A stretch of DNA of 60,178 bases from an uncultured Eubacterium sp. (GCA_900548465.1 URKY01000011.1:1-60178), one strand, 5' to 3'. Shown: positions 45,478 through 55,454, counted from the first letter of the stretch. Notes: a model not told the origin generated them from the sequence alone. Made by a program: numbers and translations.

Positions 45478-45940
45478 ACAAAATAAATAAGCATTAAATA
45501 CCCAAGAGAACTTCTACAATACATTTAACAACCATTTGTTATTGGATGTCGACCCGATGGCAACAGTATCGAAGTTAAGAGGTGAAACGAGTTTTACCCA
45601 GTGATATCTACTGACATGGCAATCAACGGAAGATTGTTTTAGTAGTAATTATTGGATAAGGTGCTACAGAGAAACGGAAAGGATAGGAAGTATTCAAAAC
45701 GAAGATTCGATGAGTGATAGCATCTTATGGTTAGAGTAGATGAGAAGTTGAGGCAGGACAAAGTATAGGAACAACGCATACACATGATAAATTCCAGATT
45801 GATATGGAGAGTGTAAAAAGTTCAGAGAAGATTCATAAGTGTAAAAAGAACCTGCGGTTGTGGATGAAATTGTAAAGTCAGGGTATTGAGATAGGGAAGC
45901 ATCTGTTATACAAAGAAGTGTAGCAGGTGCTTCTTAAATT
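45478..45940 (+). ncRNA. Candidate large structured RNA
   Basis: The 800-bp gap between uvrA and guaA has no credible ORF but looks like an RNA gene. An extended -10 (TGCTATATT, 45463-45471) with a weak TTTAAA 17 bp upstream could start it near 45478. Inside: CGAT/ATCG hairpin (45555-45571), a nested hairpin CTACT/AGTAG enclosing CAATC/GATTG (45608-45645), GATG/CATC (45709-45724), GTTC/GAAC (45820-45851), and a direct repeat AGTGTAAAAAG at 45810 and 45838. The end is a 16-bp hairpin (45896-45911 with 45918-45933), 13 Watson-Crick pairs plus three G-U pairs and an AAAGAA loop. Not recognised as RNase P, tmRNA, SRP or 6S RNA; size fits classes such as ROOL or OLE, unproven. Confidence 0.5.
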
Positions 45941-46154
45941 GTAAAAAATAATCTGTTAAGGAAATATATTGGATTGGTGGGAAGTAATATAAAGCGAAGG
46001 AGACTTTGTCGGAAGAGATATAGGAAATGTGAGGAATTGAAAACATACATGGATTGTCCAGAACTTCCTTGTACATTTACACAAAATAGAGTAAAATAAC
46101 AGAAGTGCAGGTAATTTGGAATTGTTCCTGCAATATAGATATACGGGAGGAAAC

Positions 46155-47699
46155 ATGGATAGAGAGTTAGTTATCGTAATAGATTTCGGTGGACAGTACA
46201 ACCAGCTTGTTGCAAGACGAGTGCGTGAGTGCAATGTTTACTGTGAAATTTATTCATATAAAACAGATATCGAAAAGATAAAAGAAATGAATCCTAAGGG
46301 AATAATTCTTACCGGCGGACCAAACAGCTGCTATGAAGATGGTGCTCCGACTTATACAAAAGAATTGTTTGAACTTGGAATTCCGGTACTTGGATTGTGC
46401 TATGGTGCTCAGTTAATGCAGCACATTCTTGGCGGAAAAGTTGAGAAGGCACCTGTTCGTGAATACGGAAAAACAGAGGTGCAGATAGACACAACTTCTA
46501 AGTTATTTAAGGATGTTGAGGAAAAAACAGTATGCTGGATGAGCCATTTTGACTATATTTCAAAGCCGGCTCCGGGATTTAAAATAACAGGTTACACAAA
46601 GGACTGCCCTGTAGCAGTTGCCGAATGTGAGGAAAAGAAATTATATGCGATTCAGTTCCATCCTGAAGTACTTCATACAGTACGCGGAAAGGAAATTTTG
46701 AGCAATTATGTATACAACGTGTGTGGATGTGCCGGAGATTGGAAAATGGACTCATTTGTAGAGCATTCAATTAAGGCAATTCGTGAAAAGGTAGGAGACG
46801 GCAAGGTGCTCTGTGCACTTTCAGGTGGCGTAGATTCATCAGTTGCCGCCGTACTTCTTGCAAAAGCTATTGGAAAACAGCTTACATGTGTATTCGTAGA
46901 TCACGGACTTCTCAGAAAAAATGAGGGTGATGAGGTAGAAGCAGTATTTGGACCAAACGGCCCATACGACCTTAACTTCATTCGTGTAAATGCACAGGAA
47001 AGATACTATAAAAAACTTGCGGGAGTTGAAGAACCGGAAGCAAAACGTAAGATAATCGGTGAGGAATTTATCAGAGTATTTGAGGAAGAAGCAAAGAAAA
47101 TAGGAGCGGTAGACTACCTTGTACAGGGAACAATTTACCCTGACGTGGTAGAAAGCGGTCTTGGTGGAGAATCAGCAGTAATCAAGTCTCACCACAATGT
47201 AGGTGGTCTTCCTGACTATGTTGATTTCAAGGAAATCATAGAACCTCTCCGCGACCTTTTCAAGGACGAAGTTCGTAAAGCAGGACTAGAACTTGGCATA
47301 CCTGACTATCTTGTATACCGTCAGCCATTCCCGGGCCCGGGACTTGGAATCAGAATTATCGGCGAGGTAACGGCTGAAAAAGTTAAAATAGTACAGGACG
47401 CAGATGCAATCTACCGCGAGGAAATTGCCAATGCAGGACTGGACAAAGAAATCAACCAGTATTTTGCAGCCCTTACTAACATGCGTTCAGTCGGTGTAAT
47501 GGGTGACGAAAGAACTTACGACTATGCTATCGCACTCAGAGCTGTAAAGACAATAGATTTCATGACAGCAGAGTCTGCGGAAATACCGTATGAAGTGCTG
47601 AACAAAGTAATGAACAGAATAATCAACGAGGTGAAAGGGGTCAATCGTGTAATGTATGATTTGACGAGTAAGCCACCTGGAACGATAGAGTTTGAGTAG
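46155..47699 (+). CDS. guaA: GMP synthase (glutamine-hydrolysing)
   Basis: 514 residues: class I amidotransferase domain with [18 protein letters not shown] (nucleophile Cys) and FHPEV; ATP-pyrophosphatase domain with LSGGVDSS; dimerisation domain ending [11 protein letters not shown]. It converts XMP to GMP. The ATG at 46155 follows GGGAGG by 4-5 bases; the longer frame from 46116 has no site. A hairpin (GCAGG/CCTGC, 46106-46132) lies just upstream. No purine riboswitch consensus was found. The 3' end of guaA is a well-known integration site for islands, and an island does begin right behind it here. Confidence 0.97.
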   Translation: MDRELVIVIDFGGQYNQLVARRVRECNVYCEIYSYKTDIEKIKEMNPKGIILTGGPNSCYEDGAPTYTKELFELGIPVLGLCYGAQLMQHILGGKVEKAPVREYGKTEVQIDTTSKLFKDVEEKTVCWMSHFDYISKPAPGFKITGYTKDCPVAVAECEEKKLYAIQFHPEVLHTVRGKEILSNYVYNVCGCAGDWKMDSFVEHSIKAIREKVGDGKVLCALSGGVDSSVAAVLLAKAIGKQLTCVFVDHGLLRKNEGDEVEAVFGPNGPYDLNFIRVNAQERYYKKLAGVEEPEAKRKIIGEEFIRVFEEEAKKIGAVDYLVQGTIYPDVVESGLGGESAVIKSHHNVGGLPDYVDFKEIIEPLRDLFKDEVRKAGLELGIPDYLVYRQPFPGPGLGIRIIGEVTAEKVKIVQDADAIYREEIANAGLDKEINQYFAALTNMRSVGVMGDERTYDYAIALRAVKTIDFMTAESAEIPYEVLNKVMNRIINEVKGVNRVMYDLTSKPPGTIEFE

Positions 47700-47701
47700 A
47701 C
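47668..47701 (+). repeat. Island left junction in the guaA 3' end
   Basis: GTAAGCCACCTG at 47668-47679 and GAGTTTGAGTAGAC at 47688-47701 recur as GTAAGCCACCTG at 58879-58890 and GAGTTTGAATAGAC at 58898-58911. Spacers are 8 and 7 bases. Identity is 12/12 and 13/14, ending just past the guaA stop codon. This is how attL and attR of a guaA-integrated island would look. Confidence 0.75.
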
Positions 47702-47707
47702 ACTAAA

Positions 47708-47750
47708 ATCCCACAATGCCTTTATTTATGGGCACTGTGGGATGTTTTTA
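47708..47750 (+). terminator. Rho-independent terminator of guaA
   Basis: ATCCCACAATGCC (47708-47720) pairs with GGGCACTGTGGGAT (47730-47743), then GTTTTTA. It lies 9 bases behind the guaA stop, hence inside the presumed island or restored by it. Confidence 0.85.
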
Positions 47751-47847
47751 TATTAATGTGATTCTGTTTTGATTCTAAACTGATAAATTTATTTAATATA
47801 TCAAAAGAAGAGCTACACCAAGGAGCAGAAAGGTTTAAGGTGAATTT

Positions 47848-49041
47848 GTGGCAGAAATAAAAATGAGTTATATAATTTGGGAAAAAACAAAAGATAATAA
47901 TAGAACATTCGAACAAATTATTTTTTCATGCTTGGAGAATAGTGGTTATAAGCGACAGAATGAGTACATATTTATAGATGATACAAATTCAATAAGATAT
48001 GTTATTAGACATAAGAGGAACTCGCAGAGGTATTATTTAGAAATTATCTCTAATCTTAGAGTAAATAAAGGAGAAGATGCATTATTGCATATGGATGAAT
48101 GTCTGCTAAAATCATCAGAACAACAATATATAAATATTATAAGAGTCTATGATGGTGTATCAGCAAGTTTTTGTGAAAGACTATATCCAAAGTATGGAGC
48201 ATTTGAACGGTTACTAAGGCAGATAATTCTTTTGGTTTTAACAAAAGCATTTGGTAATGACTGGAGAAATAAGACTATTACAGAAGAGCAACTAAACGAT
48301 ATGAAAAGAGTTGCAAAGGCCAAGGGAAATCTGTCATTGAGTGACACGTTAGAACAATTTGATTTAGCTTCAATGGAGAGGTATTTATTTGAAAAACGTC
48401 AAATAAATTATATAGATTTTTTTGATGAAAAGTTAAAAAAGGAGGAAATTTTAAACAAAGAAAAAGAGGAATTAGTAGAACTAATAAATGAAATGAGACC
48501 ATGTAGTTTATGGGAAAGAAATTTTGAAATGTTGGGAAAACAGTATAAATGGGAGAAACAGATTTATGAAATACATGGTTTAAGAAACAAAGTGGCTCAT
48601 TCAAAAAAAATAACTAAGGAAGAGTACAAAACTATTAATAAAAAACTAAATAAATTGAATCATGATTTAAATGATGCTATTATAAAAATACAAGATAAAG
48701 ATTTTGAAAATGTAGATTATGTTGACATACTTTGTAATTTTGCATTAACAATTGGAAAAATGACTCAGAAGATAGTAGCAAATTGTGATTTTTCAAGAAT
48801 TGTAAATGGAATAAACAAAGTAGTTCAAGATATGATTATTCCATTGAGAGAAGCTTATAATTCCAGTATAAATGAATCGCTAGAAAAAATTGCATTAGTA
48901 GGAAAGATAGACAATCATAAGGTACATACACAGACCAGAAAATCAGATGTTACTAAAGTGCTTACCGCGTTTGAAGCAGCTGAAGAATTAAAATCAATAG
49001 CGAAAGATTTTAATAATACCGCAGAAAACGATACAGAATAG
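47848..49041 (+). CDS. HEPN-domain protein, Swt1-like, unknown role
   Basis: 397 residues, mostly alpha-helical and polar, with no membrane segment. GAFERLLRQIILLVLTKAFG (about 112-131) resembles the start of Swt1-type HEPN domains, and IHGLRNKVAH places R246-N247 and H251 in the RN-x3-H arrangement of catalytic HEPN RNases. The C-terminal 110 residues are probably coiled or helical. HEPN proteins often cut RNA in toxin-antitoxin or phage-defence systems. Start GTG 47848 with AAGGTG upstream; ATG 47863 is possible. First gene of the guaA island, alone on its transcript. Defence role is inference. Confidence 0.6.
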   Translation: MAEIKMSYIIWEKTKDNNRTFEQIIFSCLENSGYKRQNEYIFIDDTNSIRYVIRHKRNSQRYYLEIISNLRVNKGEDALLHMDECLLKSSEQQYINIIRVYDGVSASFCERLYPKYGAFERLLRQIILLVLTKAFGNDWRNKTITEEQLNDMKRVAKAKGNLSLSDTLEQFDLASMERYLFEKRQINYIDFFDEKLKKEEILNKEKEELVELINEMRPCSLWERNFEMLGKQYKWEKQIYEIHGLRNKVAHSKKITKEEYKTINKKLNKLNHDLNDAIIKIQDKDFENVDYVDILCNFALTIGKMTQKIVANCDFSRIVNGINKVVQDMIIPLREAYNSSINESLEKIALVGKIDNHKVHTQTRKSDVTKVLTAFEAAEELKSIAKDFNNTAENDTE

Positions 49042-49145
49042 TTATTGGATGTTGTACTATTAGGATAAGGTAATAGGTTTATTGTATATAACTGAGAGTC
49101 TGTGAAATAAAGTGTTCCGAGCCATTATATAAGACTCCTAAATCT

Positions 49146-51438
49146 GTGCAGGAAGCTGTAGAGATTATGAAGATTTCTGAGAATGGAATCTTTCAGGTGG
49201 GGCCTAATAAGTATTCTAAGACTTACAGTTTTAGCGATGTCAATTATGCAACTAGAACAGAAGATGAGCAGGAAGGATTCTTTAGCAGATACTGCAAGGT
49301 ACTTAATTCTTTTGACTGTAGTTTTAGTATTACGGTCAATAATAAGAATAAGTATATGGAAAAACTTAGAGAAGAGATTCTTCTTGATGAAAACAAAAGG
49401 GATGGATTTGGTTCTATGCGTGGCAGTTGTAACAATGTTATAGAACACAACATTGTAGAGGGTAAACAAGGGATTGAGCAGGAGAGATATATCACTATCT
49501 CTACAGAGAGAAACAACTTCGAGGATGCCAAGTCTCGGTTTGCCACTATTGAGTCGAATGTGCTTAAGTCATTTGCCACACTTGGATATTCTCTAGAGCC
49601 TCTTAATGGAAATGAAAGACTGAAAATCCTTCATGACTTTTACAGACTTGTAAGGGAGGAAGAATTTACTTTTGACATCAGAGAAGGTAAGAAGACCGGA
49701 ACTGATTTTATTAATGAAATCTGTAATAGTAGCCTTAAGTTTAATAAGGACTATAACGAGGATGAAGAGTATGTAAGAAAGGTTATTTATATTAAGAAAT
49801 ATCCAACATATCTTTCAGATAGATTTTTTACAGAACTGACTTCGCTTCCGGTGCATTCAATTACAACAATTGATGTGGTGCCAGTACCTAAAGATATCAC
49901 TATGAAAATCTTACAGAAAAAATATCTAGGTATTGAGTCTGAGATTATCAGACAGCAGAGAACACATAACAGAAACAATGATTTTTCGTCTGATATTTCA
50001 TATAACACCAGAGTACAAAAAATGAGTGTGCAGAAGATGATGGATGATGTTAGAGAAAATGATGAGAGTTTATTCTTCGTCGGTGTTACTATGGTTATTA
50101 TGGGCGAAGACAAGGAAGAACTTGATAGCGTGATGGAAACAGTACAGACTATTGCAAGAAGTAGTGGTTGTGCTATTGATACTTGCGATTATAGACAGCG
50201 AGAAGCTCTTAATACAACACTTCCTATTGGTGTTCGTCAGATTGAGACTATGAGAACAATGCTTACACAGAGTTTAGCAGTGCTTATGCCTTTTAATATA
50301 CAGGAAGTTATGCGATAAGAACGGTATTTATTATGGAATTAATCAGGTTTCAAAAAACATCATTGTGGGGAACAGAAAGAAGCTTCTTAACGGTAATGGT
50401 TTTATCTTGGGTGTTTCCGGTGCCGGTAAATCCTTCCAGGCAAATATGGAGATGGGCTCTGTTTTACTGTCTAGCGATGATGATGTAATAGTAGTAGATC
50501 CAATGCATGAATACGAGGATTTAGCTAAGAAGTATAAGGGTACATATGTAAACATCTCAACCAATACTAAGAACTATATCAATCCAATGGATATGGATGC
50601 GTGGAACTTAGATCCGCTGGATTCAAAAGGCTGGGTAAGAGATAAATGTCAGCTGATGCTTAGTATCTGCGAGCAGATCATGGGTGAGATTAGTGCACAG
50701 CAGCGTTCTATTATTTCTCGTTGTGTAAAGGACTTGTACATGGAGATAGCAAGAAGCAAAGAGAAGTATATTCCTACGATGGAAGACCTCTATAACAGAC
50801 TTTTAGAACAGGAAGAACCTGAGGCAAGGGATGTGGCCCTTGGTCTTGAAATCTTTGTTACCGGAGCTCTTAATATCTTCAATCATCAGACCAACGTAGA
50901 TGTAGATGATAGATTTATCGTTTATGGTATCAGAGACCTTGGTGAATTACTTGCTCCACTTGCAATGCTTGTTATGCTGGAAGCGATTCAGCAGAAGATT
51001 GTTGAAAATGGAGAAGATGGCAGATCAACATGGCTCTATGTAGATGAAGTGCATGTGCTTTTACGTTCACCGTTTAGTACTGACTATTTACAGCAAATGT
51101 GGAAGAAGGTTAGAAAGCAGGGAGGACTGTGTACCGGTATTACTCAGAATATCATAGACGTACTTAGAAGTGAGACTGCTACGACAATGCTTTCGAACTC
51201 TGCATTTGTGCTACTTCTTAATCAGTCAAATAAGGATATCGAAAAGATAACAGAAGCCTTGGAGATAAGTCCTGAGCAGCTTAATTACGTGATTGATAGT
51301 CCTTCTGGTACCGGATTGTTGAGGTTCGGTAAGAAGATAGTACCGTTTGATAATACGGTGGAGAAGGGCAGTGAGTTGTATAATCTTTGTAATACGAATA
51401 TGTATGAGAAGATGGAGAAAAATAAGGGAAGAAAATAG
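49146..51438 (+). pseudogene. VirB4/TraE-type conjugation ATPase, frameshifted and N-truncated
   Basis: The first part (to the TAA at 50316-50318) has TPKSVQEAVEI, YSKTYSFSDVNYA and IGVRQIETMRTMLTQSLAVL, the N-terminal VirB4 features of Tn916/Tn1549-type elements. The second, from 50320 onward in the next frame, continues NGIYYGINQVSKNIIVGNRKKL and GVSGAGKSF (Walker A), DVIVVDPMHEYEDL, STWLYVDEVHVLL (Walker B) to the end. A one-base shift joins them exactly. The open frame extends upstream to about 49096 without a start codon, so the N-terminus is also lost. Normal role: energising type IV secretion during conjugation. Confidence 0.85.
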
Positions 51439-51476
51439 ATCAAGCAATAGTAAGAAGATGCATATGATAAATAAAG

Positions 51477-51539
51477 GTATATGAGGACTATTTGAAAGAG
51501 AACGGTGAGATAGACGTTGAAGAGGATGTTGACAAATAA
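51477..51539 (+). pseudogene. C-terminal scrap of an unknown acidic protein
   Basis: VYEDYLKENGEIDVEEDVDK, then stop, without a start codon: 20 residues that look like the natural end of a protein. It lies behind the VirB4 ATPase and before a terminator, so other conjugation genes have probably been deleted here. Confidence 0.35.
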
Positions 51540-51544
51540 AAACT

Positions 51545-51575
51545 AACGGTGAGGCGATTACCTTGCCGTTTTTGT
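51545..51575 (+). terminator. Rho-independent terminator
   Basis: AACGGTGAGG (51545-51554) pairs with CCTTGCCGTT (51561-51570), then TTTG. Confidence 0.75.
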
Positions 51576-51697
51576 TTGATTTTAGTTGTGGTTTGGAATA
51601 AAATATTTTTTATAGTTTATAGTGTGCGTTTTATTATTAAGTGAAAAACTAATGGTGAGCATATTTGAACGAAAACTATATAAAGGAGAAGTAATGT

Positions 51698-52525
51698 ATG
51701 GGTCAAAAAGAAATGGTAATCGACCTGTTAAAAACAAATGGGACCATGACGCAGCTTGCATTAGCTGAAGCTATTTATGGAGATAAGAAACATGGACCTA
51801 ATATTTATGAGGCTTTAATGCGTCTTGTTAATTCTGGTGTGGTTTTAAGAAGTGGAAGCAGACCAGCTTATTATACCTTGACTGGAGTTGATATTGTTAT
51901 ATCAGAAAGGGGCGTTCAACAAAAAAGTGTTAGGGATATCACCGGTGACGAGATAACAAATGAAACTATTGAAGAAGCTAGTAGGGTTGTTGCAGAGACG
52001 TATAACTATGGTCCAGAAATGGAAATGATAACAAGATGTTTTCATAAGTTTCCAAACAACACAGATCCAGATGTGGTTGCGATGAAGGTAGGTCTTATTG
52101 ATATAACGAATTCAACACATTTGTCTCAGCATAAGAGTAAAATAAGTATGGTAGAACTTTCAAATATAATATCATCCATTCCAAATATTGATGAAAGGAT
52201 TAAGGCAGGTGATCCTGAAATAGTGAATCTAATAGCAAGAAGTAATGGTAAAATAAACCTGTTTTCTTTTGCCACAAAGTATTGCTGCTACCATAACAGA
52301 AACCTTTATGAGCGTGACGATTATTCAATTTTGGATACCGTATTAAAAGAGTATCTACCACGCTATTTTGGTGATGTTACAAGAAGTCAGATACAGAGAT
52401 GGCAGGATTCCTTTAATTACAAGGAATACAATGATTACATTACTAGGAAACTAGATGAACTTGGTATTACAGTTGAATTTAGAAAAAGAAAGTTCGACCT
52501 TTTTGTTTGGTACAAGAATAGATAA
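51698..52525 (+). CDS. Winged-helix protein with C-terminal helical domain, unknown
   Basis: 275 residues. The N-terminal 60 (MVIDLLKTNGTMTQLALAEA, then YEALMRLVNSGVVLRSG) form a winged helix that should bind DNA. The C-terminal part (FSFATKYCCYHNR, DDYSILDTVLKEYLPRY, YKEYNDYITRKLDEL) recalls a family of helical proteins found near restriction or abortive-infection loci, where a conserved SFA-KYC segment recurs. AAAGGAGAAGTA precedes the start. Its own transcript starts after the terminator. Function unknown; defence is possible. Confidence 0.55.
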   Translation: MGQKEMVIDLLKTNGTMTQLALAEAIYGDKKHGPNIYEALMRLVNSGVVLRSGSRPAYYTLTGVDIVISERGVQQKSVRDITGDEITNETIEEASRVVAETYNYGPEMEMITRCFHKFPNNTDPDVVAMKVGLIDITNSTHLSQHKSKISMVELSNIISSIPNIDERIKAGDPEIVNLIARSNGKINLFSFATKYCCYHNRNLYERDDYSILDTVLKEYLPRYFGDVTRSQIQRWQDSFNYKEYNDYITRKLDELGITVEFRKRKFDLFVWYKNR

Positions 52526-52615
52526 TGTGTACAGGATAAGGGAAAATACAATACTTAATTTGGAGGCCTTACCGATGGTAGAAAAGAGACTTGGACATAA
52601 TGAGGAGGTAATTTA

Positions 52616-53398
52616 ATGCCAGAAGATATGATTATTATTTCAGAAGTCGGAAATGTATATGAGTTGAGAAGAAATCAGTGGAGAGGAAAAGTTGCGAGAA
52701 TAACCAAGGATCAAGAACTTCTTAATGAAGTAAGAAAATATACTTGGACGTGTTGTGAAGGGAAACATCCATATTTGAGATGTTCTAAATTAGGAGTGAG
52801 TCTTCATAAATTTGTTTTAGACTTTGTTTATGGAAAAGAAAATATAGATAAAATGTTAGCTAAAGGAAACATTATAGAACATTTAGACAATGATGGTTTG
52901 AATTGCACATATGAAAATTTGCATATTCTGTCGGATGATATGAATAAAGCTAAGGCGTTTAGCATTGATAAAAAGAGCAAGGAAAGTGAGAATGATTCCT
53001 TTCCTGTATATATATTAGATGTGTATTATCTTCATGAAAAGAAGCAGTTTCAGCTGCAAATATTCATGAATGATGATATTTTATTTACTAAAGAAGGTCA
53101 TCCAATAGAGATGCTTATTTGTATGTATAATGAATTCGATAATCTGTTTGTTGATTGGTTTTATTTGTTATCAGAGAGAGATAAAAGAACATTTGAGATA
53201 TCAAAGTTTCATGCAGCTAAAATCTTGATGAAGAAGCGACCTGTATTACAAGATATCACTCCTGAAGAAATGAATAGTCCTTTTATTGAAAGGGATGGTG
53301 TGTATTATTTAAATCTTAGTGCTAAAGCGGAGGGAAAGCCCCAAGCGGTAATAAGACATACTGCATTACGAAAAATTGAGAGTGAAGGTGAAGAGTAA
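52616..53398 (+). CDS. HNH-like protein, unknown
   Basis: 260 residues. At about 60-105 it reads SLHKFVLDFVYG and IIEHLDNDGLNCTYENLHIL, which matches the HNH_3-type finger (usual form: HRLV, VDHINGDGLDNRRENL), with His in EHLDND and Asn in ENL kept. The first His-rich strand is weaker, so activity is uncertain. The C-terminal 150 residues are not recognised. GAGGAGG precedes the start at good spacing. It might be a homing-type nuclease or a DNA-binding regulator with an HNH fold. Confidence 0.55.
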   Translation: MPEDMIIISEVGNVYELRRNQWRGKVARITKDQELLNEVRKYTWTCCEGKHPYLRCSKLGVSLHKFVLDFVYGKENIDKMLAKGNIIEHLDNDGLNCTYENLHILSDDMNKAKAFSIDKKSKESENDSFPVYILDVYYLHEKKQFQLQIFMNDDILFTKEGHPIEMLICMYNEFDNLFVDWFYLLSERDKRTFEISKFHAAKILMKKRPVLQDITPEEMNSPFIERDGVYYLNLSAKAEGKPQAVIRHTALRKIESEGEE

Positions 53399-53574
53399 CT
53401 AGAGGTGAGGATAATTAAGTAATTGTCAACGCCTGTTGATGTACTTGGTGTCATACAGAGTTATGTAGAGAGAAAAATATTATAGTGCCATCAAATAAAC
53501 ATCACTACAAAGGTAACTTTTTTACCTCACCAGTGAGCGACAAAACAATTGAATATAGTTATAATAAGAATCAT

Positions 53575-53632
53575 AAAAGATGTCTTTCAAATTACGCAGT
53601 AATAGTGCGTAGTGGGAGGCATCTTTTTTGCT
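53575..53632 (+). terminator. Terminator-like hairpin before the NlpC/P60 gene
   Basis: AAAAGATGTC pairs with GGCATCTTTT; an inner ACGCA/TGCGT hairpin (53594-53610) adds stability, and six T follow. It lies only 25 bases before the next start codon, so it could act as an attenuator. The rest of 53399-53575 shows no ORF. Confidence 0.6.
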
Positions 53633-53654
53633 TTTTTACAGGGAAAGGACAGTA

Positions 53655-55403
53655 ATGGAAATTAAGAAGGAGGAAACAAAGGAAAAGGTAGTCCATAGAC
53701 AGAGAGACCGGACGATAAGTAAAAAAGGTGATTCGACTATTAAGAAGTTTGGTCGTAGATCAAAGAGTGCTTTGGGAGTCGGTGCTTCTATTGGAGCAGA
53801 TAAGGTATCGGATCACATTGAAGGTGGAGATGATATTAAGGCTGTTATGGATTTGGAAAGAGACGTAGCAGTAGGCACTGCTTCAAAGGTAAAGAAGACT
53901 AAGGATGTCGTATCAAAGATTCGTAAGAGACCTGGCATTAATAAAAAGGAATGGTCTCAGGTGGCAGGCCACCAAGTTAAGAAGAGAGGAAAACAGTTGG
54001 CTAAGAACAAAGCCAAGAAGTCTTCTAAAAAGATTGCCAAGAAAACAACTAAGAAGGTTGCCAAGGAAACGACTAAAGAAACAGCAAAACTTACAGCCAA
54101 GGTTGCCACAAAAGTTGGGACTACTGCGGCAGGAACAGCAGGAGGCCCTATGGGAATGGCTATCGGTTATGCAGTGGGTGAAGCTGCAGGCGAGATGGTT
54201 GATATCAAGTTTCATCAGGCAGAGCGACGAATGAGAATGCTTAAGTTCTTTAAGGATAAGTTAAATGCACAGGATAATCAGAAAGATAATCTTTTAAAAC
54301 TTATGAATGACTTGGTGGTTCACAAGATTAAATTTGTTGCTAGAAAAGTTGCAATGTTAGTGTTGCCGATTGTATTGCCAACTATGTTGATTGTTGCGGC
54401 TACAGGAGCTTTAACCGGAGCGGTAGTGGCTGTGGCGTATAACTCGCCATTGGCGTTTTTGCTACCACCACTTGAAGCAGAGGACACAGTTAGAAGCGTA
54501 ACTGCATCATATATGGTTGATTTCAAATCTGAGATTAACAAGCTAGCAACAGAGCACAAGGATGCTGATGAGGGCAAAATTATCTATGTAGATTATGAAG
54601 GCTCCGGGCAGCCAGATAACTACATGGATATTATGATTATTTATATGGTAAAGTTCGGCTATGGAAATACAGCTATCGAAATGAATGATGAAAACAAAAA
54701 GAATCTGAAAGCGGTATTCGATGATATGTGTAAGTATTCTACAGAGGTTGTTACCAAGACGAAGGGCAAGGGGAAAAAGAAGAAAACTACCAAGACTCTT
54801 CAGGTAAAAGTAACGCTTAAAACTTACTATGACATGATGAATGAATACAACTTTACAGATGATCAAAGAGAAATGGCAGCATCATTGATGACAATGGTCA
54901 GAGCAACTCAGACTAATCCTTTGGGAAGTGGTGCTAGTGTTGATGCTAAAAGTTCATTGACTGAAAAAGAAATCAAAAAGATTACAGATAAGATAAGCGA
55001 TGCTACAGCTAAGAATGTATGCACATTTGCATTGACTAAGGTGGGCTATCCATACAGTCAGCCAAAGCGTGATAGTGGCGATTATTTTGATTGTAGTTCA
55101 TTGGCGTTTTATTCTTGGAAAAGTGCAGGAGTAAACATTTCATATGAGGGATCCAATGTAGCAGCTGCAGAAGCGCATTATTGTGCAAAGTTCGGCAAGG
55201 TTGTTTCTGAATCCGAGATGAAGCCGGGAGATTTAATTTCTTATAGTTATACCAACAATGGACGTTACAAGAACATAAGCCATGTGGGGATTTATGTAGG
55301 TGACGGAAAGATAGTAGAAGCAATGAATGAAGACAATGGTGTGGGGTATGGCAATTATCACAATGGAAGTTTAGTTATGATCGGAAGACCGGTCAAGAAA
55401 TAG
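53655..55403 (+). CDS. Conjugation-associated NlpC/P60 hydrolase with membrane anchor
   Basis: About 582 residues. The N-terminus (1-190) is rich in Lys, Thr and Ala with KKIAKKTTKKVAKETTKET repeats, then Gly-rich small helices; one long membrane segment pair (about 236-280, VAMLVLPIVLPTMLIVAATG); then an extracellular domain and a C-terminal NlpC/P60 domain with YFDCSSLAFYSW (catalytic Cys) and ISHVGIYVGDG (His). It should open peptidoglycan for the mating channel, as in Tn916/Tn1549-type elements. Start 53655 is chosen for its GGAAAGG site; an earlier in-frame TTG at 53628 lies in the hairpin. Domain call firm, element type inferred. Confidence 0.8.
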   Translation: MEIKKEETKEKVVHRQRDRTISKKGDSTIKKFGRRSKSALGVGASIGADKVSDHIEGGDDIKAVMDLERDVAVGTASKVKKTKDVVSKIRKRPGINKKEWSQVAGHQVKKRGKQLAKNKAKKSSKKIAKKTTKKVAKETTKETAKLTAKVATKVGTTAAGTAGGPMGMAIGYAVGEAAGEMVDIKFHQAERRMRMLKFFKDKLNAQDNQKDNLLKLMNDLVVHKIKFVARKVAMLVLPIVLPTMLIVAATGALTGAVVAVAYNSPLAFLLPPLEAEDTVRSVTASYMVDFKSEINKLATEHKDADEGKIIYVDYEGSGQPDNYMDIMIIYMVKFGYGNTAIEMNDENKKNLKAVFDDMCKYSTEVVTKTKGKGKKKKTTKTLQVKVTLKTYYDMMNEYNFTDDQREMAASLMTMVRATQTNPLGSGASVDAKSSLTEKEIKKITDKISDATAKNVCTFALTKVGYPYSQPKRDSGDYFDCSSLAFYSWKSAGVNISYEGSNVAAAEAHYCAKFGKVVSESEMKPGDLISYSYTNNGRYKNISHVGIYVGDGKIVEAMNEDNGVGYGNYHNGSLVMIGRPVKK

Positions 55404-55454
55404 AAAGGTTGGTCACGATTGGTGGCCAACCGAAAAAGAAAGTAGGTGAAAATT

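Noticed and set aside
45351..46154. Purine riboswitch upstream of guaA
   Set aside because: The conserved TATA-closed three-way junction with its two kissing loops is not present; only a GCAGG/CCTGC hairpin lies before the guaA ribosome site.
50312..50365. Programmed frameshift in the conjugation ATPase as the default explanation
   Set aside because: The N-terminus is also truncated and neighbouring conjugation genes are missing, so inactivating mutation is simpler; kept only as a possibility.
53913..54215. Cys/Leu-rich minus-strand ORF inside the NlpC/P60 gene
   Set aside because: It is the reverse reading of the Lys/Thr/Ala repeat region; the plus frame has domains, ribosome site and length.
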